Positions 1 through 8,076 of a DNA stretch of 9,924 nt are shown here, in pieces. The notes beneath the pieces are model-generated. The model had not been told where the DNA came from, made no database searches, and saw only the letters and a program-made list of their open reading frames with translations. The DNA is from Holophagaceae bacterium. GTDB taxonomy: Bacteria; Acidobacteriota; Holophagae; Holophagales; Holophagaceae. The stretch spans positions 1 through 9,924 of the forward strand of contig JANXYT010000169.1 of NCBI GenBank assembly GCA_025355915.1, given 5' to 3'. Every line of letters begins with the position of its first letter. The stretch's first letter is position 1. The position numbers were made by a program, and so were the translations under genes.

Positions 1-861
<861 letters not shown>

Positions 862-864
862 CCT

Positions 865-2118
865 GTGGCGGGGGACGAGGGAAGCTCCGCGCTCGATCCC
901 TACGCGGCCCTGCGGAGCCCTGACTACCGCTGGTTCATCGCGTCGATGGGGCTGGTCACCCTCGGGCTCCAGATGCAGGCCGTGGTGGTGGGCTGGCAGG
1001 TCTATGACCGCACCGGCGATCCCCTGGCCCTGGGCCTGGTGGGCCTGTCCGAGGCGCTGCCGTTCCTGGCGGTGGCCCTCTTCGGCGGTCACGCGGCGGA
1101 CCGGCTGAACCGGCTCCGCCTCTGCATGGCCTCCGCGCTCTGTCTGGCCTTCTGTTCGACCCTGCTGTGGCTCTTGACGTGGCGGTTCACGTCCGGGCCC
1201 ATGGCCACGGCGGTGGCGCCCATCTACGGCATCATCTTCCTCACGGGCATCGTGCGGGCCTTCTACCGGCCCGCCAGCGTGGCCCTGGGCACGGACCTGC
1301 TGCCGAAGGAACTCTACGCCAACGGCTCCACCTGGCGCGTGGCCATCTTCCACTCGGGCATGGTCCTGGGTCCGGCCCTCGGAGGTCTCGTCTATGCCTG
1401 GCGAGGGCCCGTCACGGCCCACTTTCTTGTGATGGCGCTGCTGCTGACCGGGTTCATGGGACTGTTGCTGATCCACTATGTCCCGAAACCGGTTCGAGCC
1501 AGAGAAGGCTCGATTTTCGCGAGCCTTGGGGAAGGCCTCCGCTTCGTCTTTTCCCAGCGGCTGCTGCTCGGCGCCATCAGCCTGGACCTCTTCGCGGTGC
1601 TTTTCGGCGGCGCCGTGGCGGTGCTGCCCATCTTCGCCAAGGAAATCCTGAAGACCGGTCCCCAGGGGCTTGGCATGCTGCGCGCCGCCCCGGCAGTGGG
1701 TTCGGTGCTCATGGGGATCACCCTGGCGCACCTGCCGCCCCTGCGTCGGGCCGGGCGGACCCTGCTGGTTTGTGTCGCGGCGTTCGGTGTGGCCACCATC
1801 GCCTTCGCCCTGAGCCGGAGTTTCCTCCTAAGCTGCCTCCTGCTCGCCGCCAGTGGTGCCGTGGACAACGTCAGCGTGGTGCTCCGGGCGACCCTGCTCC
1901 AGACCCTCACGCCCGAGCACATGCTGGGCCGCGTGTCGTCGGTGAATCAGGTCTTCATCGGCTCCAGCAACGAAATCGGCGCCTTCGAAAGCGGCCTCGC
2001 CGCCCGGTTCCTGGGCCTGGTGCCCTCAGTCGTGTTTGGCGGTTGCATGACCCTGCTGGTGGTGGCCTTCACCACCTGGAAGGTGCCCGAGTTGCGGAAG
2101 ATGGACCGCATCGGATAG
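865..2118 (+). CDS. MFS exporter, EntS-like (MFS_3 family)
   Basis: This encodes 417 residues, the usual length for a 12-helix major facilitator. The N terminus DPYAALRSPDYRWF (11-24) is the conserved lead-in to helix 1 of the MFS_3/EntS group. This supports the GTG start at 865, because the next in-frame ATG at 946 would cut into helix 1. Motif A lies between helices 2 and 3 (GGHAADRLNRLR, 74-85). The central loop is near 205-230. The C-terminal half carries the family signature from about 334 to 380, including LTPEHMLGRVSSVNQ and SSNEIGAFESGLAA. Known relatives export siderophores or drugs by proton antiport, so export is likely, but no substrate can be inferred. The start is only 3 bases after the permease stop, with no strong ribosome binding site, so translational coupling is plausible. 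Two different efflux transporters in one transcription unit suggests a resistance or metabolite-export operon. Confidence 0.9.
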   Translation: MAGDEGSSALDPYAALRSPDYRWFIASMGLVTLGLQMQAVVVGWQVYDRTGDPLALGLVGLSEALPFLAVALFGGHAADRLNRLRLCMASALCLAFCSTLLWLLTWRFTSGPMATAVAPIYGIIFLTGIVRAFYRPASVALGTDLLPKELYANGSTWRVAIFHSGMVLGPALGGLVYAWRGPVTAHFLVMALLLTGFMGLLLIHYVPKPVRAREGSIFASLGEGLRFVFSQRLLLGAISLDLFAVLFGGAVAVLPIFAKEILKTGPQGLGMLRAAPAVGSVLMGITLAHLPPLRRAGRTLLVCVAAFGVATIAFALSRSFLLSCLLLAASGAVDNVSVVLRATLLQTLTPEHMLGRVSSVNQVFIGSSNEIGAFESGLAARFLGLVPSVVFGGCMTLLVVAFTTWKVPELRKMDRIG

Positions 2119-2137
2119 AAGTTTTTGCTCCATTCAG

Positions 2138-2163
2138 AAAAAGCGGCCCCGCGAAAGGCCGCT
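2138..2163 (-). terminator. Intrinsic terminator reading leftwards (minus strand)
   Basis: Seen directly: a 7-bp perfect stem (2142-2148 with 2157-2163, core GCGGCC/GGCCGC) and an 8-base loop. On the minus strand it is followed by five T (the A run at 2138-2142). An outer TTCAG/CTGAA pair (2133-2137 with 2165-2169) can extend the fold. The T run follows only on the minus strand, so it best serves transcripts from tpx, although it may also slow readthrough from the MFS gene. It sits about 175 bases beyond the tpx stop, with the palindromic repeat element in between. Confidence 0.6.
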
Positions 2164-2174
2164 CCTGAAGACTG

Positions 2175-2327
2175 ATACCGAATTGCATTCTAAGAAAAAA
2201 ATCACCGCCAAGGCGCCAAGAAGCCAAGAACTGCAAAATCGTTAGTCTGATGTCTTTCTTGGCGTCTTGGCGTCTTGGCGTCTTGGCGGTGAAGGCCTTT
2301 GGTCTCGATTCGAACGCAACCTGGTAT
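2175..2327. mobile_element. Palindromic MITE-like repeat element
   Basis: Seen directly: imperfect outer inverted repeats at 2175-2193 and 2309-2327 (15 of 19 positions match), starting with ATACC and containing TTGC and TTC blocks. They enclose an inner inverted repeat (2202-2230 against 2256-2292). The element has no coding capacity; translation only gives the low-complexity 'LASWRLG' type of peptide seen in spurious genes. Non-autonomous elements of this design spread through a transposase encoded elsewhere, but no such gene is linked here. Clear target duplications were not found. It could instead be a large REP/BIME-like or RNA-level palindrome. The symmetry is certain; mobility is inferred. 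Confidence 0.55.
2202..2292. repeat. Inverted repeat made of 8-bp 'cttggcgt' units
   Basis: The right arm (2256-2292) holds four tandem 8-base units of the type TTCTTGGC/GTCTTGGC and ends in GGTGA. The left arm (2202-2230) is the reverse complement with three units and the same TCACC end. The arms differ by exactly one unit, and the loop is 2231-2255. The unit-number difference points to slippage within an otherwise symmetric hairpin. A transcript in either direction would fold into a long stem. Confidence 0.85.
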
Positions 2328-2336
2328 GAGAACGGG

Positions 2337-2834
<498 letters not shown>

Positions 2835-2945
2835 AGGGGTCTCCTTGATGGGACCCTCAGCTTAACCCTACCGACCCTCGCCATTCAGCCGGGATGATTC
2901 AGGCCCCAATTTGGATGCCCGTGACCAGCCCCTGTTGCCCGCCAA

Positions 2946-2975
2946 TTGAACCAGCGTGTTTTTCAGGACCATAAT
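2946..2975 (+). promoter_or_regulatory. Candidate sigma-70 type promoter for the PaaK/CapK-like gene
   Basis: TTGAAC at 2946-2951 (-35-like) and CATAAT at 2970-2975 (-10-like) are separated by 18 bases, about 50 bases ahead of the ATG at 3023. This is the most AT-rich part of the divergent gap between tpx and the next gene. The match is moderate and rests on reading by eye; no comparable promoter was seen for tpx on the other strand. Confidence 0.35.
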
Positions 2976-3022
2976 ATAGGAGATAATTGTCTTGATACGC
3001 CGTCTTATGGAGGAATGCCTGG

Positions 3023-4318
3023 ATGCTTGGGGCACGGATACGGAATTGGGGCTTCTGGGCGAGCGATCGTTTTCAAGGCTCGCCCATCGGGAAGCATTGC
3101 GAGGATATCGAGACACAACTGGCCTTGGGCACCCAGCCCACCGACCGGCTGGAAGCGCTGCTCCGGTATGCGGTGAAGCACACGCCGTTCCATACCGGCC
3201 GCCGAGGTTTTGGATCCCTGCAGGACTTCCCAGTCATTAACAAGACCGTCATCAAGGCGCAATACGAGGCCTTCCGTTCGGATGCCTTCCTCGATACCCG
3301 CCTCCACGTCATGCGTACGAGCGGCTCGACAGGCATCCCTTTCGCCGTGCTACAGGACCCGGACAAACGCCGCCGCGTGCTCGCTGAGGTGATCTGTTTC
3401 GGGCGGAAGGCGGGCTACCAGGTGGGAGATCGATTCATCTACACGCGCATCTGGGCCCCCATCAACCGGAAACCATGGCATGCGGCCCTGCGCGACAACA
3501 TGATCATGTTCGATATCTCATCCTTGGACGACGCGCGCCTGGAGTCCCTGGGGACCCTCCTGCGCACTGATAAGAACATCCGGTGCATGCAGGGCTATCC
3601 CGCGACCTTCGGGCCCCTGATCAGACACCTGGAACACCGGGGGGACGGGCCGGAGGCCTTCCACCTGCGCACGATCATCAGCATCTCCGAACGGCTCTCG
3701 CCGCAGATCCGCGAGGCCCTGCGGTCCCGGTTCGGATGCACTGTGGTCTCGCGGTACTCCAACCAGGAGAACGGGGTCCTCGCCCAGCAGTGTCCCGACC
3801 GGGAGGAGTTCCACCTCAACACCGCAAGCTACGCCTTCGAATACCTCAAGCTGGATGAGGACCTTCCCGCCGGTCCTGGGGAGCGGGCCCGGGTGGTGGT
3901 GACGGACCTGTTCAACCGCGCCATGCCGATGATCCGGTATGACACGGGGGACGTGGTGATCCGGCAACCCTCCGCCGCCTGCGGGTGGGCGACGGAGACC
4001 CTGAGCGAGGTGGAGGGCCGCAGGGATGACTTCATCTACGACACCAAGGATCGGCTGCTCTCCCCATCCATGCCGGCCCTCCATTTCTGGCCCTTCACCG
4101 AATTGAAGCAGTTCCAGTTCATTCAGGAAGCCAAGGGACAGTACCAGATCGTCCTGAACGGGGCCCACGGGCATTACCGGGACGAGGTGTTCGTCGACCT
4201 GGCCAAGGGTTTCCTGGGTCTGGATGCCTCCGTCTCGGTGGTGCACGTGGACCAGATCCCGGTGCTCGCCTCCGGCAAGTTCAAGGCGGTCATGAGCCGG
4301 TACAAGCCCTCTGTCTGA
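3023..4318 (+). CDS. PaaK/CapK-family adenylate-forming enzyme (phenylacetate-CoA ligase-like)
   Basis: This encodes 431 residues, normal for the PaaK/CapK branch of the ANL superfamily. Members activate a carboxylic acid with ATP as acyl-AMP and pass it to CoA or another acceptor. Motifs in order: the phosphate loop RTSGSTGIP (98-106); YSNQENG (245-251) at the position of the aromatic/Glu A5 motif; RYDTGD (305-310), the ATP-ribose Asp motif; EGRRDDF (331-337), the A8 hinge; and SGKFKAV with the probable catalytic Lys419 near the C terminus. All key motifs are present, so the protein is probably active. GGAGGA at 3009-3014 with 8-base spacing selects the ATG at 3023 over out-of-frame ATGs at 3007 and 3015. 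There is no carrier protein, thioesterase or phenylacetate-pathway gene alongside. CapK-like members occur in polysaccharide loci, but no glycosyltransferase is present here. The substrate is unknown; the family is firm. Confidence 0.88.
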   Translation: MLGARIRNWGFWASDRFQGSPIGKHCEDIETQLALGTQPTDRLEALLRYAVKHTPFHTGRRGFGSLQDFPVINKTVIKAQYEAFRSDAFLDTRLHVMRTSGSTGIPFAVLQDPDKRRRVLAEVICFGRKAGYQVGDRFIYTRIWAPINRKPWHAALRDNMIMFDISSLDDARLESLGTLLRTDKNIRCMQGYPATFGPLIRHLEHRGDGPEAFHLRTIISISERLSPQIREALRSRFGCTVVSRYSNQENGVLAQQCPDREEFHLNTASYAFEYLKLDEDLPAGPGERARVVVTDLFNRAMPMIRYDTGDVVIRQPSAACGWATETLSEVEGRRDDFIYDTKDRLLSPSMPALHFWPFTELKQFQFIQEAKGQYQIVLNGAHGHYRDEVFVDLAKGFLGLDASVSVVHVDQIPVLASGKFKAVMSRYKPSV

Positions 4319-4380
4319 TCCGGAGGGCGCCAGCGATTCGGCCCGGCCCTGAATCTCACCATCCACGCCTTCGATATGAA

Positions 4381-4410
4381 TGGGACATCACTTCATAGTG
4401 ATTGATCCCA
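4381..4410. other. Hairpin/inverted repeat downstream of the PaaK/CapK-like gene
   Basis: Outer arms TGGGA (4381-4385) and TCCCA (4406-4410) and inner arms ATCACT (4387-4392) and AGTGAT (4397-4402) pair around a TCAT loop, leaving a couple of bulged bases. It lies about 60 bases after the ligase stop and has no adjacent T run, so it is not a standard terminator. It could be an operator or an RNA stem. Confidence 0.4.
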
Positions 4411-4428
4411 TCATCATCCTTGTCTCCG

Positions 4429-4460
4429 TTTAATATTTAAATTAATGATTTTTTTATACG
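4429..4460 (+). promoter_or_regulatory. AT-rich block, possible promoter region of the ferritin-catalase operon
   Basis: About 32 bases are almost entirely A and T, in marked contrast with the GC-rich surroundings. They include TTAAT/ATTAA half-sites (4430-4434 and 4441-4445) and a T run ending in TATACG (4455-4460). This could be a promoter with an upstream element or a regulator site. No clean -35/-10 pair and no OxyR or PerR consensus can be assigned by eye, and the leader to the ATG at 4675 would be about 200 bases. Confidence 0.3.
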
Positions 4461-4674
4461 TTAACCATTGGCGCGGAAGATGCACATCCATGCACCCATG
4501 GTCAGATTTCAGGCCCTTTCTTGAGATCCGTCTTCCCTGCGAATCCAAATGGGCCATTGAATCACTCATTCACTAGTCTGGCTTTCGCCGTTCGTCGCGG
4601 TCGTGCCCCTGACCCTGCTGGGCATTGGCGCGGCCAACCACCCCCACCCAACGCCACCCATCCAAGGAGTCCCC

Positions 4675-5232
4675 ATGAGTGCCAAGAATCAACCGGCCGG
4701 AGTCAGTCAAGGTGAGCACCTGGTGCTCGACGAAGCCGGGCTTAACGCGGCGAAGCGTTCGCTCGACCAGGGCGCGGTGACCCCGAGTTATGGCCCATGG
4801 CGCGAGGACATCATCAAGCTCCTGAACGACGCGCTGGCGACCGAACTCGTCTGCGTGCTGCGCTACAAGCGCCACCACTTCACCGCCAAGGGCTTGGCCT
4901 CACCGAAGATCGCCGAGGAGTTCATGGTGCATGCGCTCGAGGAAACGGCGCATGCCGACCAGGTGGCCGAGCGCATCGTGCAGCTCGGGGGTGAGCCCGA
5001 CTTTTCCCCTGGCACCTTGCTCGCGCGCAGCCACGCCGACTACGACGAATCCAGCGACCTGAAGGCCATGATCAAGACGAACCTGATTGCCGAACGTGTC
5101 GCCATCGAGGCCTACAGCCAGATGATCGCGCTGATCGGCGACAAGGACTCGTCCACCCGCCGCATGCTCGAAGGCATCCTGAGCCAGGAGCAGGAACACG
5201 CCGAGGAGTTGAGCGACTGGCTGACCGCGTGA
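4675..5232 (+). CDS. Ferritin-like di-iron protein (bacterioferritin/Dps-like)
   Basis: This encodes 185 residues from the ATG at 4675, chosen because AAGGAG at 4664-4669 sits 5 bases upstream. A GTG at 4603 in the same frame would add 24 residues but has no ribosome binding site. The four-helix ferritin fold shows two sets of iron ligands. The first is Glu57 (DALATELVC), with Tyr64 nearby and an ExxH at Glu90-His93 (HALEETAHAD). The second is Glu140 (NLIAERVAIEAY) and an ExxH at Glu172-His175 (SQEQEHAEEL). These proteins oxidise and store Fe(II) and so limit Fenton chemistry in the cytoplasm. No haem-binding Met typical of true Bfr is obvious, so 'ferritin-like' is the safest name. The gene precedes a catalase by 76 bases with no terminator between, so co-transcription in peroxide defence is likely. 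Confidence 0.92.
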   Translation: MSAKNQPAGVSQGEHLVLDEAGLNAAKRSLDQGAVTPSYGPWREDIIKLLNDALATELVCVLRYKRHHFTAKGLASPKIAEEFMVHALEETAHADQVAERIVQLGGEPDFSPGTLLARSHADYDESSDLKAMIKTNLIAERVAIEAYSQMIALIGDKDSSTRRMLEGILSQEQEHAEELSDWLTA

Positions 5233-5308
5233 GGCCCGTCCCCTAGCACCCCGGAATGCCGCCCGCTCCGATCCTTTGCCTTCGCGCCAACGCCACAGGA
5301 GGTTCACG

Positions 5309-7417
5309 ATGACCAAAGGCAAAACCAAGACTCCAGCCAAGGCAAAGCAGAGAAAACCGGGCATCGTACCCACGGTTTCAGTAGGTACAGGCGGCGAATG
5401 GCATCAAAGCGCCACCGGCGACCAGGGAGGGTTGACGACCAACCAGGGTCTTGGCATTTCAGACAATCAGAACTCCCTGAAAGCCAACCCCCGCGGCGCC
5501 ACCCTGCTCGAGGACTTCATCCTGCGGGAAAAGATCACTCATTTTGACCACGAACGGATTCCCGAGCGGATTGTCCATGCCCGGGGCACCGGCGTACATG
5601 GCTTTTTCGAGCTGACCAAATCACTGGGGAAATACACGACGGCCAAGGTGTTGACCGAGGTGGGGGAGCAAACGCAGGTCTTCACGCGCATCTCCACCGT
5701 GGCAGGCGGGTCCGGTTCGGCGGATACGCCGAGAGATGTTCGTGGCTTCGCCGTCAAGTTTTATACCAAAGAAGGGAACTGGGATCTGGTCGGCAATAAC
5801 GTTCCGGTGTTCTTCATTCAGGACGCCATCAAATTCCCCGACCTGGTGCATGCGATCAAGATGGAACCGGATCGGGGCTTTCCGCAGGCGGCCACGGCCC
5901 ATGACACCTTCTGGGACTATATTTCCATGACCCCAGAATCCATGCACATGGTGATGTGGATCATGTCCGATCGCACCTTGCCGCGGTCGCTACGAATGAT
6001 CGAAGGCTTCGGTGTCCATTCGTTCCGCCTGCTCAATGCTGCGGGCGACTCGACCTTCGTTAAATTCCACTGGCGGCCCAAACTCGGTTTGCAAGCGACG
6101 ATCTGGGACGAAACGGTCAAAATCGCCGGTGCCGATCCCGATTTCCATCGCCGCGACATGTTCGAAGCGATCAGTGCCGGGGCTTTTCCGGAATGGGAAT
6201 TGGCCGTCCAACTGTTCTCCGAAGATGATGCAGAGGCCTTTCCGTTTGATCATCTCGACGCGACCAAACTGATTCCGGAAGAACTGGTGCCCTTGCAAGT
6301 CATCGGCCGGATGGTGCTCAACCGCTGGCCGGACAACTTTTTTGCGGAGACCGAGCAGGTGGCATTCTGCCCCTCCCACATTGTGCCCGGCATGGATTTT
6401 TCGAACGATCCGCTCCTGCAGGGGCGTCTGTTTTCGTACCTGGATACGCAATTGTCGCGTCTGGGCTCGCCGAATTTCCACCAGATCCCCGTCAATGCGC
6501 CGAAATGCCCGTTCGCCAATCACCAGCGCGACGGCCATATGCAAATGGCACAACCCACGGGACGGGTGTCCTACGAACCCAATACGCTGGCGCCAGACTC
6601 CCCGCGCGAACAGCCGGTCATCGGCTTTCACAGCGCGGCGGCGGGCGAGACCGGTGCCAAGGGCCGGATAAGGGCAGAGCGATTTGCGGACCATTACAGC
6701 CAGGCCCGGCAGTTCTATCGCAGCCAGACTTCCTTCGAACAGGCCCACCTTGCCTCTGCCCTGGTGTTTGAACTGTCGAAGGTCGAGCATCCGCATATCC
6801 GCGAAGCGATGGTGGGCCACCTGCGCCATATCGATGAGGACCTCGCGCAACGCGTCGCCTCGGCCCTCGGAATGGCCGAACTGCCGCCGGCACCGGCTGC
6901 GGCCGTGGCAGTTCAGGAGTTCGCCCCATCCCCGGCGCTGCAACTCATCGGCAAGATGAAAGATACGCTCGAAGGTCGCGTGATTGGTTTGCTGGTTGCG
7001 GATGGATCAGACCCTGACAGCATCGATGCTGTCACGGAGGCTGTCATCGCGGCAGGCGCCAGAGTGAAAATGGTCGCACTGAACATCGGTGACGCGAAAC
7101 TCGCCGACGGCTCGCGCTTGAAAATCGATGGACAGCTGGCCGGCACGCCGTCGGTCCTGTTCGATGCGGTCGCGGTCATTCTCTCCGAGGAGGCCGCCGC
7201 GTTGTTGAGCAAGGAAGCAGCTGCCATGGATTTTGTGCGGGACGCCTTTGGCCATCTGAAAGCGATGGGAGTCGACAAGGGCGGCGACGCCCTGCTGAAA
7301 AAGGCGGGAATTAAACCAGATGCCGGCGTAATGGCCATCGGAGCCTTGGAGCGCTTCGTCGCAGCGGCAAAGACACGTCAGTGGCAGCGCGAAGCGAGCG
7401 TCCGAACACTCGCCTGA
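5309..7417 (+). CDS. katE: Large-subunit monofunctional catalase (HPII/KatE type)
   Basis: This haem catalase (2 H2O2 to 2 H2O + O2) has 702 residues from the ATG at 5309, which follows AGGAGG at 5297-5302. An in-frame start at 5276 has no such site. The Lys-rich N terminus is shorter than in E. coli HPII (753 residues). The core spans about 45-520: distal His90 ([10 protein letters not shown]), Ser129 (TRISTVAG), Asn163 ([14 protein letters not shown]), and proximal haem ligand Tyr377 in [16 protein letters not shown] linker rich in Ala/Pro (524-540) leads to the flavodoxin/DJ-1-like C-terminal domain (about 553-690), which defines large (clade II) catalases. Cys354 stands where HPII has the His that bonds to its haem Tyr (23 residues before the Tyr). 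There is no signal peptide, so it is cytoplasmic. It probably shares a transcript with the ferritin-like gene. Parts of the gene use more AT-rich codons than the transporter genes, a weak hint of transfer. Confidence 0.97.
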   Translation: MTKGKTKTPAKAKQRKPGIVPTVSVGTGGEWHQSATGDQGGLTTNQGLGISDNQNSLKANPRGATLLEDFILREKITHFDHERIPERIVHARGTGVHGFFELTKSLGKYTTAKVLTEVGEQTQVFTRISTVAGGSGSADTPRDVRGFAVKFYTKEGNWDLVGNNVPVFFIQDAIKFPDLVHAIKMEPDRGFPQAATAHDTFWDYISMTPESMHMVMWIMSDRTLPRSLRMIEGFGVHSFRLLNAAGDSTFVKFHWRPKLGLQATIWDETVKIAGADPDFHRRDMFEAISAGAFPEWELAVQLFSEDDAEAFPFDHLDATKLIPEELVPLQVIGRMVLNRWPDNFFAETEQVAFCPSHIVPGMDFSNDPLLQGRLFSYLDTQLSRLGSPNFHQIPVNAPKCPFANHQRDGHMQMAQPTGRVSYEPNTLAPDSPREQPVIGFHSAAAGETGAKGRIRAERFADHYSQARQFYRSQTSFEQAHLASALVFELSKVEHPHIREAMVGHLRHIDEDLAQRVASALGMAELPPAPAAAVAVQEFAPSPALQLIGKMKDTLEGRVIGLLVADGSDPDSIDAVTEAVIAAGARVKMVALNIGDAKLADGSRLKIDGQLAGTPSVLFDAVAVILSEEAAALLSKEAAAMDFVRDAFGHLKAMGVDKGGDALLKKAGIKPDAGVMAIGALERFVAAAKTRQWQREASVRTLA

Positions 7418-7430
7418 TTCTTGGCCCGGC

Positions 7431-7465
7431 GGTTGACCCGAGGCTAGCCTTGCCTCGGGTCAACC
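7431..7465 (+). terminator. Strong hairpin terminator after the catalase gene
   Basis: A perfect 14-bp stem (7431-7444 with 7452-7465) with a 7-base loop begins 13 bases after the catalase stop. On the plus strand it is followed by ATCTCTTTC, a modest T-rich tail. Position and stem strength make it the end of the ferritin-catalase transcript. It may also block leftward readthrough from the tpx remnant. Confidence 0.8.
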
Positions 7466-7487
7466 ATCTCTTTCGTCAGGTGGAAAT

Positions 7488-7503
7488 CCGCCAGTGATGG
7501 CGG
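7488..7503 (-). terminator. Small hairpin downstream of the tpx remnant
   Basis: CCGCCA (7488-7493) and TGGCGG (7498-7503) pair around a four-base loop. Read on the minus strand it is followed by ATTTCC, a very weak T tract. It lies about 50 bases past the end of the tpx pseudogene, so it might be a remnant terminator. It could be chance. Confidence 0.3.
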
Positions 7504-7552
7504 GCCTATTCGCGGCTGGCTGAGATGCAAACCGAGGTTTCCCGTGCTGGAC

Positions 7553-7903
7553 CTACTTCGGCGGGAACTTGGACAGGATGTCCCGGACGGCCTTCGGCAC
7601 CACGTTGTCCAGACCCTCGGTGTCGCTGAAGCGCTCCTGAGCGAAGGGCAGGTCGGCGCTCACCCAGAGGATCGTCGTGGTGGGCTTCACGTTGCCCCGG
7701 GCGTTGAATTCGCGTGCACTGGCGGGCAGGTAGGCGTTCTAGACTTGGGAAGATGTTCAGCACCACCCGCTCGCCAGCGGGATCCTGGCCGGAGTCTTCG
7801 GAGAGGTTGGTGCGCACCAGGGTAAAGGCCGGCGCAGAAGTGCCCACCTTCGGCAGATCGCCAGAGGTGTGGATGGGATTGCCTTGAGGGTGATTTGAGC
7901 CAT
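7553..7903 (-). pseudogene. tpx: Decayed, 3'-truncated copy of thiol peroxidase (tpx)
   Basis: The start region matches the intact tpx at 2337-2834 almost base for base: the AAGGAG at 7909-7914, the ATG at 7903, and [24 protein letters not shown] and VVLNIFPSL are recognisable. Comparison shows three single-base deletions: near 7884 (codon 7), and two around the peroxidatic Cys (about 7722 and 7738). Together they restore the original phase, but translation from the ATG meets a TGA after about 43 codons. In the restored frame the resolving Cys is Ser (RFSDTEGL) and LCVS has become LWVS. Similarity ends after LDNVVP near 7596; an unrelated tail (KAVRDILSKFPPK) then runs to a TAG at 7553-7555. 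Homology continues upstream of the ATG to about 7970, so the copy arose with its leader. No peroxidase activity is expected. Confidence 0.85.
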
Positions 7904-8076
7904 GGAGGCTCCTTGATGGGGCCTCCCGGTTACGCCTCCCCGACCTCAATGTTCAGTCGGGAGAATATCGGTCCCTGGGGTTTTGTCTTTCTTTACATCC
8001 TTCGATAGGCAGCATCCTCTTTCATTCATGCCTATTTAGAACTTCCTTATCCTGTGGCACCCGTCCTGGAGCCCCC
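7904..8076. other. Divergent gap: old tpx leader plus leader of the lipoprotein gene
   Basis: From 7904 to about 7970 the sequence resembles the region upstream of the intact tpx (2835-2905), including the block around TTCAGTCGGGAGAAT against TTCAGCCGGGATGATT. From about 7975 to 8060 it is pyrimidine-rich and relatively AT-rich, and probably holds the promoter of the lipoprotein gene. No clean -35/-10 pair could be fixed. Confidence 0.45.

Larger units (their letters stand above)
4319..4674. other. Non-coding gap of 356 bases ahead of the ferritin-catalase operon
   Basis: No convincing gene is present. The stretch contains a hairpin at 4381-4410, an AT-rich block at about 4429-4460, then GC-rich sequence up to the ferritin ribosome binding site. 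A short open frame from 4561 (containing VVPLTLLGIGAA) runs in phase into the ferritin gene. It has no ribosome binding site and looks like chance or a relic. Most control of the ferritin-catalase genes should lie here. Confidence 0.6.

Noticed and set aside
1167..2168. Plus-strand open frame of 333 codons overlapping the MFS gene
   Set aside because: An out-of-frame reading of the MFS gene, rich in Arg, Pro, His and Gly, with no ribosome binding site.
2202..2292. CRISPR array
   Set aside because: The units are only 8 bases with no spacers, and are arranged as an inverted rather than direct repeat; no cas gene is present.
3518..4366. Minus-strand open frame opposite the PaaK/CapK-like gene
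   Set aside because: Antisense shadow: no motif, and the plus strand carries all the adenylation motifs.
4381..4410. Rho-independent terminator of the PaaK/CapK-like gene
   Set aside because: The stem is bulged and not followed by a T run on the plus strand, so it was kept only as an unexplained inverted repeat.
4603..4674. N-terminal extension of the ferritin-like protein from a GTG at 4603
   Set aside because: No ribosome binding site precedes it, while AAGGAG sits 5 bases before the ATG at 4675; the extension is Pro/His-rich and not ferritin-like.
5990..6943. Minus-strand open frame of 317 codons opposite the catalase
   Set aside because: Antisense to highly conserved catalase codons, with no recognisable domain.
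7506..7949. An intact 147-residue second Tpx on the minus strand
   Set aside because: The open frame starts before the true ATG, matches Tpx only between two frameshifts, and continues in nonsense sequence after FPSL.
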